DNA of 64,000 nt. Origin: an uncultured Craurococcus sp. (GTDB lineage Bacteria; Pseudomonadota; Alphaproteobacteria; Acetobacterales; Acetobacteraceae). Position numbers and translations under genes: made by a program. The stretch covers positions 1 to 64,000 of the forward strand of contig CADCTD010000063.1 of NCBI GenBank assembly GCA_902805545.1. Reading direction: 5' to 3'. A model generated the notes under the pieces. It saw only the letters and a list, made by a program, of their open reading frames with translations, was not told the origin of the DNA and made no database searches. Positions 42,102-50,735 of this stretch are shown here, piece after piece. Position 1 is the first letter of the stretch. Each line of letters starts with the position of its first letter.

Positions 42102-43696
42102 GCCTGCTGCGGGTCGAGGGGCTGACCGTTGCCCTGCCGCCGGGCGGCGACCGGCCGCATGCGGTGGAGGACGTGTCCTTCCATCTCGATGCGGGGGAAA
42201 TCCTCTGCGTCGTCGGCGAGAGCGGCTCGGGCAAGTCGATCAGCGCCAATGCGGTGATGGGGCTGCTGCCGAAGGGTCTGCCGGTGCGGCAGGGAAGCAT
42301 CGCCTTCGAGGGGCGGGAGCTGCTGTCGCTCGCACCCGAGGCGATGCGGAAGCTGCGGGGCGAGCGCCTCGCCATGATCTTCCAGGAGCCGATGACGGCG
42401 CTCAACCCGCTGATGCGCGTTGGCGACCAGATCGCGGAAGTGCTGCGCGTGCATGGCAGCGGCACCGATGCGGCGCGGCGGGTGCCGGAGCTGCTGGCCG
42501 CCGTCAACCTGCCCGATCCGGCTGTCATCGCGCGCAGCCATCCCTTCCGGCTGTCGGGCGGGCAGCGGCAGCGGGTGATGATCGCCATGGCGCTGGCGCT
42601 GGAGCCGGCGCTGCTGATCGCCGACGAGCCGACGACGGCGCTCGACGTCACGACCCAGATGCAGATCCTGCGGCTGATCCGGGAGATTCAGTCGCGGCGC
42701 GGCATGGGCGTGCTGTTCATCACCCATGACTTCGGCGTCGTCGCCGAGATCGCCGACCGCGTCGCGGTGATGCAGCGCGGGCGGATCGTCGAGCAGGGGC
42801 CGGCGGCCGAGGTGCTGAACCGGCCGCAGCACTCCTATACGCAGGCGCTGATCGCGGCCGTGCCGCATGGCGCCGCCCAAGCGCGGGCCGCGATTACCAC
42901 GGCGCCGGTGCTGGAGCTCCGGGGCGTCGAGAAGACCTATCGCCGCGGCGGGTTCTTCGGCGCGCGGGCGGTGGTGCGGGCGGTGCACGATGCCGATATC
43001 AGCCTGCGGCAGGGAGAGACGCTGGGGCTGGTCGGCGAGAGCGGCAGCGGCAAGTCGACGCTAGCGCGCTGCGTCGTCCGCCTGGTGGAGCCGGAGCGGG
43101 GGACCATCGCCTATCACGGCACCGATTTGCGGCCGCTGTCGCGCGCGGGCTGGAAGCCCTATCGCCGGCGGATCCAGATGGTCTTCCAGGACCCCTACGC
43201 CTCGCTCAACCCGCGCCGAACCGTGGGCGATACCATCGCCGAGGGGCCGGTCACCCATGGCACGCCCCGGGCCCAGGCGCTGGAGCGGGCCCGCGAGCTG
43301 CTGCGGCTGGTGCAGCTCGATCCCGGGGCGATGGACCGCTACCCGCATGAGTTCAGCGGCGGGCAGCGGCAGCGCATCGGCATCGCGCGCGCCCTGGCCA
43401 TGGAGCCGGAGCTGTTGATCGCCGACGAGCCGGTCTCGGCCCTCGACGTCTCGGTCCAGGCGCAGGTGCTGGCGCTGCTGGCGGAGATCCGGGCGCGGCT
43501 GGGGCTGACCATGCTCTTCATCACCCATGACCTCCGGGTGGCGGCGCAGATCTGCGACCGCGTGGCGGTGATGCAGCGCGGGGCGATTGTCGAGCAGGGG
43601 CCGACGGCGGAAGTCTTCGCCCGGCCGCAGCATGCCTATACGCGTCAGCTACTGGACAGCATCCCGGGAAGAGGCTGGACTCCGCCGGAATTGTAG
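42098..43696 (+). CDS. Fused double ATPase of the peptide ABC transporter (DppD-DppF-like)
   Basis: A 532-residue protein with two full ABC modules. Module 1 (residues 1-260) has [16 protein letters not shown] and [11 protein letters not shown]; module 2 (about 270-532) has a second [16 protein letters not shown] and [11 protein letters not shown]. Unlike separate DppD and DppF, the C-terminal cysteine cluster is missing in both halves. It forms the complete motor of the importer. The ATG overlaps the permease stop by 4 nt (ATGA). Confidence 0.94.
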   Translation: MSLLRVEGLTVALPPGGDRPHAVEDVSFHLDAGEILCVVGESGSGKSISANAVMGLLPKGLPVRQGSIAFEGRELLSLAPEAMRKLRGERLAMIFQEPMTALNPLMRVGDQIAEVLRVHGSGTDAARRVPELLAAVNLPDPAVIARSHPFRLSGGQRQRVMIAMALALEPALLIADEPTTALDVTTQMQILRLIREIQSRRGMGVLFITHDFGVVAEIADRVAVMQRGRIVEQGPAAEVLNRPQHSYTQALIAAVPHGAAQARAAITTAPVLELRGVEKTYRRGGFFGARAVVRAVHDADISLRQGETLGLVGESGSGKSTLARCVVRLVEPERGTIAYHGTDLRPLSRAGWKPYRRRIQMVFQDPYASLNPRRTVGDTIAEGPVTHGTPRAQALERARELLRLVQLDPGAMDRYPHEFSGGQRQRIGIARALAMEPELLIADEPVSALDVSVQAQVLALLAEIRARLGLTMLFITHDLRVAAQICDRVAVMQRGAIVEQGPTAEVFARPQHAYTRQLLDSIPGRGWTPPEL

Positions 43697-43706
43697 GGGG
43701 AATGCC

Positions 43707-44999
43707 ATGAGTCAGAGCCTCGATCCCGGTGCGCGCCGCGCCATCCTCGACGCCGTCGATGCGTTGCGCGAGGAGAGCGTCGAGATGCTGAAGCGCCTGG
43801 TGCGCTGCCCCTCGACCCTCGGCAACGAGCAGTCGGCCTTGGCGGAGATGGCGCGGATCTATGAGGGGATCGGCCTTGTGCCGCGGCGGGTGCCGGTGGT
43901 GCCGGCGGAACTCGCCTCGCATCCGGGCTTCTCGCCGCCGCTGATCCCCTATGAGGGACGGGACAATGTGGTCGCGGTGCACCAGCCGCGCGAGCGCCGG
44001 GGCCGGAGCCTCACCTTGCAGGGGCATGTGGACGTGGTGCCGGAGGGGGCGGCCGACATGTGGGCGACGCTGCCCTATGAGCCGGATATCCGCAACGGCC
44101 GTATGTATGGCCGCGGCGCGGGGGACATGAAGGCGGGCATTGTCTCCTATGTGGCGGCCTTTAGGGCGATGCGGCTCGCCGGGCTGCAGCCGGCGGCCGA
44201 GGTGCAGATGCAGTCGGTGATCGAGGAGGAGTGCAGCGGCAACGGCGCGCTCGCCGCCATGCTCGCCATGCCGAAGACGGATGCTGTCATCATCCCCGAG
44301 CCGGGGCCGGGGCTCGATGCGCTCTACACGGCCGAGGTCGGCGTCGTCTGGGCCTGGGTGACGGTCTCCGGCCGGCCGGCGCATGTGCGCGACATGCAGG
44401 CCGGGGTGAATGCCATTGAGGCGGCGACCATCATCGCCGGCGCCTTCAAGGACTATGAGCGGGAGATGAATGACGGCTCCCGCATCCATCCCGCCTTCCG
44501 CGGGGTGAACCATCCGGTCAACGTCAACCTCGGCACCATCGAGGGCGGAGAGTGGAATTCCTCGGTCGCCACGCGCTGCCGCATCGGCCTCCGCGTTGGG
44601 GTGATGATGGGCTACACCGCCTCCCAGACCCGCGCCGATATCGAGCGGCTGGTGGAGCATGCGAAGCAGCATGAGCGGCTGCGCGGCGCCATGGTGAAGC
44701 TCGAGTTCAAGGGCTTCATGGCGGACCCCTGCGTCTTCGACACCGATGCGGAGATCGTGCAGCTGGCCCGCCGATCCTATGCCGAGGTGACGGGTGGGAG
44801 CCTGCGCGACTATCCGGCGACGGGGCTGACCGATGGCCGCTTCTTCACCCTCTACCAGGACACGCCGGTCGCCTGCTTCGGCCCGGATGCCGTCGACATC
44901 CACGGCATCGACGAGAATGTCGGGCTGGACAGCATGCACGGGATCACCCGCACCATCGCGCTCGCCATGGCCGAGTGGTGCGGTGTCGAGAAGGCCTGA
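43707..44999 (+). CDS. M20 family metallopeptidase (ArgE/DapE/CPG2-like)
   Basis: A 430-residue M20 hydrolase. The first zinc site is LQGHVDVVP, the bridging Asp lies in YGRGAGDMKAG, and the catalytic-acid/zinc pair is VIEEECSGNG; PEPGPGLDAL gives the next ligand region, and a dimerisation insert follows. It probably removes an acyl group from an amino acid or splits a dipeptide. It starts 10 nt after the double ATPase. Location in the transporter operon points to intracellular processing of the imported compound. Confidence 0.92.
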   Translation: MSQSLDPGARRAILDAVDALREESVEMLKRLVRCPSTLGNEQSALAEMARIYEGIGLVPRRVPVVPAELASHPGFSPPLIPYEGRDNVVAVHQPRERRGRSLTLQGHVDVVPEGAADMWATLPYEPDIRNGRMYGRGAGDMKAGIVSYVAAFRAMRLAGLQPAAEVQMQSVIEEECSGNGALAAMLAMPKTDAVIIPEPGPGLDALYTAEVGVVWAWVTVSGRPAHVRDMQAGVNAIEAATIIAGAFKDYEREMNDGSRIHPAFRGVNHPVNVNLGTIEGGEWNSSVATRCRIGLRVGVMMGYTASQTRADIERLVEHAKQHERLRGAMVKLEFKGFMADPCVFDTDAEIVQLARRSYAEVTGGSLRDYPATGLTDGRFFTLYQDTPVACFGPDAVDIHGIDENVGLDSMHGITRTIALAMAEWCGVEKA

Positions 45000-45003
45000 G
45001 CCG

Positions 45004-46260
45004 ATGTCCGCATCCAACCTCCCGCTCTCCGGCGCCAGGCTCTGGGAGAGCCTGATGGAGATGGCGAAGATCGGCGGCACGCCGAAGGGCGGCTGCAACC
45101 GGCAGACGCTGACCGATCTCGATGCCGAGGGGCGGGCGCTCTTCCGGCGCTGGGGCGAGGCCTGCGGCCTGACGCTCACCGTCGACCGGCTCGGCAACAT
45201 GGTCTTCCGGCGGGAGGGGCGGGACCCGAAGCGCGCGCCGGTCGCCATCGGCAGCCATCTCGACACCCAGCCGACGGGCGGGAAATTCGACGGCGTGCTG
45301 GGCGTATTGGCCGGGCTCGAGATCATGCGGGCGCTGCATGAGGCGGGCGCCGAGACCGAGGCGCCGCTGCTGCTCATCAACTGGACCAACGAGGAGGGCG
45401 CCCGCTTCGCGCCGCCCATGATGGGCAGCGGCGCGGCCATGGGCATCTTCACCGAGGCGGAGGTGCTGGCCAAGCGCGCGGCCGATGGCGCCGTCTTCGG
45501 CGAGGAGCTGCGGCGCATCGGCTGGCAGGGCGAGGCCGATCCGGCCGAGCTCCGGAAGGTCGGCGCCTATCTCGAGCTCCATATCGAGCAGGGCAAGCAG
45601 CTCGAGGATGCCGGGCTCGATGTGGGCATCGTCACCCATGCGCTGGCGCAGAGCTGGTTCGAGGTGACGGTCGAGGGCGAGGATGCGCATGGCGGCTCGC
45701 CCATGGCCGGGCGGCGCGATGCGATGATGGCGGCGGCGCCTCTCATCGCCGCGGTGGAGGAGATCGCGCTCGGGACGCGGGCAGCCGATGGCGAGGCGGG
45801 GCGCGGGACGGTCGGCGTGGTGGATGTCCATCCCGCCTCGCGCAACGTCGCACCGGGCCGGGTCTTCTTCAGCGTCGATTTCCGGCACAGCGACCCGGCG
45901 GCGCTCGCCCGCATGGGCGATGCGCTGGCGGCGCGCGCCGCGGAGATCGCGGCCAGCCGCACGGTGACAGCGACGGTCGCCCCCTTCTGGCATTCGCCGC
46001 TGACGCCCTTCGACCAGGCGCTGGTCGGCCGAGCGCGGGCAGGGGCCGAGGCGCGCGGCCTCCGCTACCGGGAGATGCCGACCGCCATAGGCCATGACGC
46101 GGTCTACATGGCGCGGCGCGTGCCGACGGTGATGGTCTTCACCCCCTGCCATGGCGGGCTCTCGCACAACGAGGCAGAGAGCATCACCCCCGAATGGGCG
46201 ACGGCCGGGCTGCAGGTGTTGGCGGATGCCGCCATCGCCACGGCCAATGCGAAGGAGTGA
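45004..46260 (+). CDS. M20-family amidohydrolase (N-carbamoyl-amino acid/allantoate amidohydrolase type)
   Basis: A 418-residue member of the HyuC/AllC branch. It has GSHLDTQPTGGKFDGVLG (first metal site), NWTNEEGARF (metal and general base), LELHIEQG, and AIGHDAVYMARR with SHNEAESI at the end. Characterised relatives hydrolyse N-carbamoyl-L-amino acids, ureidoglycolate or allantoate; others act on small N-acyl amino acids. It follows the previous M20 gene by 4 nt. No hydantoinase or purine-catabolism genes are nearby, so the exact amide is open. Confidence 0.9.
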   Translation: MSASNLPLSGARLWESLMEMAKIGGTPKGGCNRQTLTDLDAEGRALFRRWGEACGLTLTVDRLGNMVFRREGRDPKRAPVAIGSHLDTQPTGGKFDGVLGVLAGLEIMRALHEAGAETEAPLLLINWTNEEGARFAPPMMGSGAAMGIFTEAEVLAKRAADGAVFGEELRRIGWQGEADPAELRKVGAYLELHIEQGKQLEDAGLDVGIVTHALAQSWFEVTVEGEDAHGGSPMAGRRDAMMAAAPLIAAVEEIALGTRAADGEAGRGTVGVVDVHPASRNVAPGRVFFSVDFRHSDPAALARMGDALAARAAEIAASRTVTATVAPFWHSPLTPFDQALVGRARAGAEARGLRYREMPTAIGHDAVYMARRVPTVMVFTPCHGGLSHNEAESITPEWATAGLQVLADAAIATANAKE

Positions 46261-46265
46261 AGGAC

Positions 46266-47759
46266 ATGCGCATCGCCATCGGCGGCTTCCAGCATGAGAG
46301 CCATTCCTTCGCCCCGCTGCCGACCGGGTGGCAGGAGTTCCTCCGCCCCGGCGGCTTTCCCGGGCTTCAGCGGCCGGCGACGCTGATCGAAACGCTGCGG
46401 CATACGTCCGTCCCCTGCGCCGGCGCCATCGAGGTGGCCGAGGCGGAGGGCGTGACCCTCGTGCCGCTCACCTGGTGCTTCGCCAACCCGGCGGGGCCGG
46501 TCACCGCTGAGGCCTTCGAGCGGATCGCGGCGCTGATGGTCACGGCGCTTTCCGACGCGCTGGAGGCGGGGCCGCTGGATGGCATCTTTCTCGAGCTGCA
46601 CGGTGCGATGGTTGCGGTCGGCTTCGACGATGCGGAGGGCGAGTTGCTGCGCCGCATCCGCGCCGTGGTCGGGACAGCGATGCCGCTGACCGTCAGCCTC
46701 GATCCGCATGCCAATATGACGCGGGCGATGACCGAGATGGCGGATGCGGCAGTGCCCTACCGCACCTATCCGCATGTGGACATGAAGCCGGCCGGTGCCC
46801 AGGCGATGCTGCTGCTGCTGGAGCGCATCCGGCGCAAGCAGCCTTGGGCGAAGGCCTTCGCCGAGGTCGACTTCCTCATCCCGCTCACCATGCAATGCAC
46901 GCTGGTGCCGCCGATGTCGGCGGTGCTGGATGAGCGGGAGCGGCTGGCGGCGGAGCATGGATTGGCCGAGCTCGCCTTCTGCTTCGGCTTCCCCTACGCG
47001 GATTTTCCTGGCTGCGGCGTCGCCATCGCCGGCTATGCCGAGAGCCAGGCGGCGGCGGATGCGGCGGTCGCTGGGCTGAAATCCTACATGGACGCGCATG
47101 AGCCGGAGTTCGCCGGCGGCGTCGCCCCGGCGGCGGAGGGCGTGTCCCAGGCCATCGCCATCGCGCGCGGTGCGGCGAAGCCGGTTGTCATGGCGGATAC
47201 GCAGGACAATCCAGGCGGCGGCGGGCATGGCGATACGACCGGGTTGCTGGCCGAGCTCATCCGGCAGGATGCGCAAGGCGCGGTACTCGGCCTGATCAAT
47301 GACGCGGAGAGTGCCGGGGCCTGCCATGCGGCGGGCATCGGCGCCACCGTGCCGCTCTCGCTCGGCGGCAAGAGCGACGGGGCGCCGCTCGCGGTCACCG
47401 CGACGGTGGAAGCCCTGACCGATGGGCGCTTCACCTGCACCGGGCCGATGGGGAAGGGGAATCCGGCTGATCTCGGGCCGACGGCGCTGATCCGCGTCTC
47501 CTCCGGCGTGCGGGTGATCGTGGTGACGCGGAAGATGCAGGCGCTGGACCAGGCGCTCTTCACCCATATCGGCGTGGAGCCGAGGGAGCAGAAAATCCTC
47601 GCCCTGAAGTCGAGCGTGCATTTCCGCGCCGATTTCCAGCCGATCGCCGAGCAGGTGCTGGTCGTCGCCGCGCCCGGGCCGGTGGTGGCGGATCCGGGGG
47701 TGCTGCCCTTCACCAATCTTCGCCCGACGCTGCGGCTGCGGCCGGGGGCCAATCGCTGA
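46266..47759 (+). CDS. M81 family metallopeptidase (MlrC-like)
   Basis: A 497-residue protein with an N-terminal DUF1485-type domain (IAIGGFQHESHSF at the start, ELHGAMV, SLDPHANMT) and a C-terminal MlrC_C domain with TQDNPGGGGHGDTTGL. The founding member, MlrC of sphingomonads, cleaves linear microcystin products. Most homologues, including those in amino-acid and peptide operons like this one, have other unknown substrates. GAAGGAC precedes the ATG and it follows the M20 gene by 5 nt. It closes the putative operon. Confidence 0.9.
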   Translation: MRIAIGGFQHESHSFAPLPTGWQEFLRPGGFPGLQRPATLIETLRHTSVPCAGAIEVAEAEGVTLVPLTWCFANPAGPVTAEAFERIAALMVTALSDALEAGPLDGIFLELHGAMVAVGFDDAEGELLRRIRAVVGTAMPLTVSLDPHANMTRAMTEMADAAVPYRTYPHVDMKPAGAQAMLLLLERIRRKQPWAKAFAEVDFLIPLTMQCTLVPPMSAVLDERERLAAEHGLAELAFCFGFPYADFPGCGVAIAGYAESQAAADAAVAGLKSYMDAHEPEFAGGVAPAAEGVSQAIAIARGAAKPVVMADTQDNPGGGGHGDTTGLLAELIRQDAQGAVLGLINDAESAGACHAAGIGATVPLSLGGKSDGAPLAVTATVEALTDGRFTCTGPMGKGNPADLGPTALIRVSSGVRVIVVTRKMQALDQALFTHIGVEPREQKILALKSSVHFRADFQPIAEQVLVVAAPGPVVADPGVLPFTNLRPTLRLRPGANR

Positions 47760-48167
47760 TCAGCGGCGGACGGCGCGGGCGACTTCTGCCTGCTGCAGCA
47801 GCGCGGCGCCGGCCGGGCTGCTGAGCAGGGCGTTCATTCGCTCCACCTCGGCGCGCTGGCCGGTGCACCAGCGGCTGTGATCGGCGCCGCGGGGCCCGAA
47901 TTCCGGCGGCGCGAGGCTGCGAAGATAGTCGTCGCGGGCCGCGGTGCCGCCGTCACGCTCACGCTGCTCGAGTGCTGCGGCCTCGATGCGCGCGGCGCGG
48001 TCGAGGGTGGTGACGGAGAGCATGAGGTTGCAGGCCTGGCCGGCGCGCACCATCCGGCCGATCGCCTGGGCGCGGGTGGCGAAGTCGGGCGAGTCGAGGC
48101 TCGGCGCGGCAGCCTCCGGCGGCTGGGAGCAGCCGAGGAGGAGCAGGAGAGGGAGCACGGCGCGCAT
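47760..48167 (-). CDS. Small lipoprotein of unknown function
   Basis: A 135-residue protein starting MRAVLPLLLLLGCSQPP, a clear signal peptide with lipobox LLGC (Cys13 acylated). The mature part is helical with two further cysteines (QACNLML and RWCTG) and ends in an Ala/Arg-rich tail. No family recognised. Its stop and that of the convergent MlrC-like gene sit within the palindrome CGCTGATCAGCG (47754-47765). Confidence 0.8.
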   Translation of the reverse strand: MRAVLPLLLLLGCSQPPEAAAPSLDSPDFATRAQAIGRMVRAGQACNLMLSVTTLDRAARIEAAALEQRERDGGTAARDDYLRSLAPPEFGPRGADHSRWCTGQRAEVERMNALLSSPAGAALLQQAEVARAVRR

Positions 48168-48208
48168 GGCCTGCGATATCGTGCGGCCGTGGCTGGCGTA
48201 AACCGCCC

Positions 48209-49138
48209 TCATTCCTCGGCGGCGAGGAAGGCCTCGACCTCCGCCCGGCGCGGGATCGGCGCGACGGCGCCATAGCCCGTGGTGGAGAGGGCGGCGGCCG
48301 CATTGGCGTAGCGGGCGGCCGCCAGCGGGTCATCGCCCGCCACGACGCGCGCGAGGAAGGCGCCGGCGAAGGTGTCCCCGGCACCGGTGGCATCCACGGC
48401 GGCGACGCGGCGGCCGGGGACCAGCACGCGCCCCTCCGGCCGGGCGACCAGCACGCCCTCGGCGCCGAGCTTCAGCAGGACGAGCGGGCAGCCGAGGCGG
48501 AGATAGAAGTCGGCGATGGCCTCGGGCGCGTCGAGGCGGGTCAGTGCCCGCGCATCCTCGAGCGAGGGGAGGGCGATGTCGGCCTGGGCGATGGCGGCGT
48601 GGATCACGGCCGCCGCCCGCGCCGCGGGCCAGAGGCGCAGGCGGAGATTGGTATCGTAGGAGACGCGCACCCCGGCCGCCCTCGCCGCGGCGATGGCGTG
48701 GAAGGCGGCGTCGCAGGCACTGGCCGAGATCGCCTGGCTGATGCCGGAAAGGTGGAGGAGCTTGGCACCGCGGATCGCCGCCTCCGGCACGTCCTCCGGC
48801 CGGTAGCGGCTGGCGGCGCTGCCGCTGCGGTAGAAGGTGAAGTCGTGACCGCTCTCGTCATGGGTGACGATGTAGAGGCCGGTCGGCGCATCCGCGTGGC
48901 GCAGCACCGTCTCGGTGGAGACGCCCTCGCGCCGCCAGAGCGCCATGAACGCGTCGCCCGGCCGGTCGCGGCCGATGGCGGTGATGTAGCCCACGCTCGC
49001 CCCGCTGCGGGCGGCGGCGATGGCGGCGTTGCTGGTGTCGCCGCCATGGCCCTCGAGGTAGAGCACGCGGCCGTCGGGGCCGGGCGGCCGCTGGTTCAGC
49101 TCCAGCATCGGCTCGCCCATGCAGAGGATATCGGGCAT
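48209..49138 (-). CDS. kdgK: PfkB-family sugar kinase, probably 2-keto-3-deoxygluconate kinase
   Basis: A 309-residue ribokinase-fold kinase. GGDTSNAAIAAARSG (32-46) is the first PfkB signature and DATGAGDTFAGAF (249-261) the second, with Asp255 as catalytic base. PSLEDA and YDTNLR are typical of KDG kinases. It phosphorylates 2-keto-3-deoxygluconate. The next gene, an aldolase for the product, overlaps its start by one base, which supports the assignment. Confidence 0.88.
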   Translation of the reverse strand: MPDILCMGEPMLELNQRPPGPDGRVLYLEGHGGDTSNAAIAAARSGASVGYITAIGRDRPGDAFMALWRREGVSTETVLRHADAPTGLYIVTHDESGHDFTFYRSGSAASRYRPEDVPEAAIRGAKLLHLSGISQAISASACDAAFHAIAAARAAGVRVSYDTNLRLRLWPAARAAAVIHAAIAQADIALPSLEDARALTRLDAPEAIADFYLRLGCPLVLLKLGAEGVLVARPEGRVLVPGRRVAAVDATGAGDTFAGAFLARVVAGDDPLAAARYANAAAALSTTGYGAVAPIPRRAEVEAFLAAEE

Positions 49139-49767
49139 CAGGCCTGCTCGACCCCCATCACCTCATGGGCAGCGCGCAGGATCGCGGACTTGTCGCCGGC
49201 GGCGATGCGCGCCTCGTCCACCAGCCTGCCGCCGATGCCGACGAAGGCGGCGCCGGCCGCGAGGTAGGCCGGGGCATTGGCGGCATCGACGCCGCCGGTC
49301 GGGCAGAAGGCGACGCCGGGGAAGACGGCGCGCACCGCCTTCACATGCGCCGGCCCGCCGGCGGAGCCGGCGGGGAAGAGCTTCACCACATCGGCGCCGG
49401 CGGCGAGGGCGGCGCGGATCTCCGTGGGAGTCATGGCGCCCGGCATGGCGGCGGCGCCGGCGGCGCGGGCGAGGGCGATGACCGCCGGATCGACCCAGGG
49501 CGTCACCAGGAATTTCGCGCCGGCGGCCAGGCAGGCCTCGGCCGCGCGCTCATCGGGTACGGTGCCTGCGCCGATGATGAGGCCCGGCTCGCCGGCCAAC
49601 TCCCTGATGAGGGTGACAGCATCCGGCGTGGTGAGGGTGATCTCCAGCACGGTGAGCCCCGCCTCGCGCAGCCAGGCGCAGGCGGTGACGGCATGGGCGG
49701 CGGTGGAGGTGCGGACCACCGGCACCACGCGCGCCCGGCGCAGCACCGGCAACAGGGGATGGCTCAT
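49138..49767 (-). CDS. eda: 2-dehydro-3-deoxy-6-phosphogluconate aldolase
   Basis: A 209-residue class I aldolase. LEITLTTPDA gives the catalytic Glu42, GAGTV is the substrate loop, and ADVVKLFPA gives the Schiff-base Lys129; FCPTGGVDAANAPAYLAAGA forms the phosphate site. It splits KDPG into pyruvate and glyceraldehyde 3-phosphate. With the kinase it forms the lower part of an Entner-Doudoroff or sugar-acid pathway. The upstream dehydratase (edd) is not in the window. Confidence 0.92.
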   Translation of the reverse strand: MSHPLLPVLRRARVVPVVRTSTAAHAVTACAWLREAGLTVLEITLTTPDAVTLIRELAGEPGLIIGAGTVPDERAAEACLAAGAKFLVTPWVDPAVIALARAAGAAAMPGAMTPTEIRAALAAGADVVKLFPAGSAGGPAHVKAVRAVFPGVAFCPTGGVDAANAPAYLAAGAAFVGIGGRLVDEARIAAGDKSAILRAAHEVMGVEQA

Positions 49768-49857
49768 GGCTTGGCGCTCCGCTCCGGCGGCGCCGGCAGG
49801 CCCGGCGACGCCGGCAATGGGGAGCGCGTTTCGGCGCCTGCTGCAAGGGGGGAGGCG

Positions 49858-50142
49858 TCAGGCCTTGCAGGCGGCGAGCATGGCATCCGCCGTGGCCTCG
49901 AGCCGCCGGGCCTCGGCATGGGCGCCGAGCACGGCCTCCTGCGTCTCGGCGAGGCCGCGGGAATAAGCCTGGAGCGAGGTGCCGAGGCCGTCGACGGCGC
50001 CGGAGAGCGCGCCAAGCTCGCGCCGGAGCCCGGCGACGGCGGCGCCCTGCTCGGCGAGCGCGGCGTCGAGGGCGCGCAGGGCCCGGCGCAGGCGATCCTC
50101 CGGCTTCTCGGGGAAGGGGAGGATCGCGGCGGTCGGGGTCAT
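49858..50142 (-). CDS. Small coiled-coil protein
   Basis: A 94-residue protein of almost continuous heptads after a short PEKPEDRL start: LRRALRALDAALAEQ, LRRELGALSGAV and a following helix to the end. No membrane segment or signal. Codon use is strongly coding. ATG at 50142 was preferred over GTG at 50151. A promoter-like AT-rich segment lies directly upstream. Function unknown; a structural or DNA-associated role (phasin-like, for instance) cannot be tested here. Confidence 0.6.
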   Translation of the reverse strand: MTPTAAILPFPEKPEDRLRRALRALDAALAEQGAAVAGLRRELGALSGAVDGLGTSLQAYSRGLAETQEAVLGAHAEARRLEATADAMLAACKA

Positions 50143-50160
50143 CGCGGGCACCTATCGAAT

Positions 50161-50189
50161 GTCTAAGAAAAGATAAAACGTCTCGTCAA
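50161..50189 (-). promoter_or_regulatory. Possible sigma70-type promoter for the coiled-coil gene
   Basis: On the minus strand, TTGACG (50184-50189) is followed after 17 nt by TTAGAC (50161-50166), inside a 50-nt segment that is far more AT-rich than its surroundings. The -35 is good and the -10 weak. The start codon would be about 12 nt from the transcription start. Confidence 0.35.
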
Positions 50190-50203
50190 AAAGGTAAAGA
50201 TCC

Positions 50204-50656
50204 TTAAACGCTTGCCAGGACCACGGCCGCGCCGGCCAGCAGGCAGAGCGCGGCGCCGATGCTGAGCACCCAGCGCAGGCGGAGATAGCCGAGCGGCACG
50301 AGGCCATGCCGGGCGGCGAGGCTTTCGACCGCCGCCGTCGCCAGGATCGCCAGTGCGAGCAGGCCGAGCCCCGGCGCCGGCGGCAGCAGCAGCGCAGCCC
50401 AGGCGATGAGCGCCGGCACCACGCCGAGTCCGAGCCGCGGGGCGGCGTAGCGCGCCTCCTCGGCCGGGGCAGCAAGGGCGAGGCCCCAATGCACGGCGCC
50501 GAGGAAGCTCAGGATCACCATGCCGTAGGCGGCCAGGGCGAAGAGGGCGATGCCCCGGTGCTCCGGCGGCAGCAGCCAGGAGAGCAGGGCGGTGGCAAGG
50601 AAAGGCAGCAGGCCGGCGGCACCGAGCCAGATCGCGGGAATGGGCATGGGATTCAT
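50204..50656 (-). CDS. DUF3429 family membrane protein
   Basis: A 150-residue integral membrane protein with four to five helices: IPAIWLGAAGLLPFLATALL, FALAAYGMVILSFLGAVHWGLAL, a middle pair, and a C-terminal helix. The FLGAVHWG block is the mark of family DUF3429, found in many alphaproteobacteria without a known function. Single gene, divergent from the CNNM/CorC gene at 50736. Confidence 0.85.
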   Translation of the reverse strand: MNPMPIPAIWLGAAGLLPFLATALLSWLLPPEHRGIALFALAAYGMVILSFLGAVHWGLALAAPAEEARYAAPRLGLGVVPALIAWAALLLPPAPGLGLLALAILATAAVESLAARHGLVPLGYLRLRWVLSIGAALCLLAGAAVVLASV

Positions 50657-50735
50657 TCTGCGCAGATCGGCCCGGCCCCGGCGAGGGCAAGGCCAGACCC
50701 TACCGCCCGGGCGCTGCCCGACCTAGAAGACGGCC

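Noticed and set aside
46266-47759. Microcystin degradation by the MlrC-like protein
   Set aside because: mlrA, mlrB and mlrD are absent, and M81 proteins are widespread in organisms that never meet microcystin.
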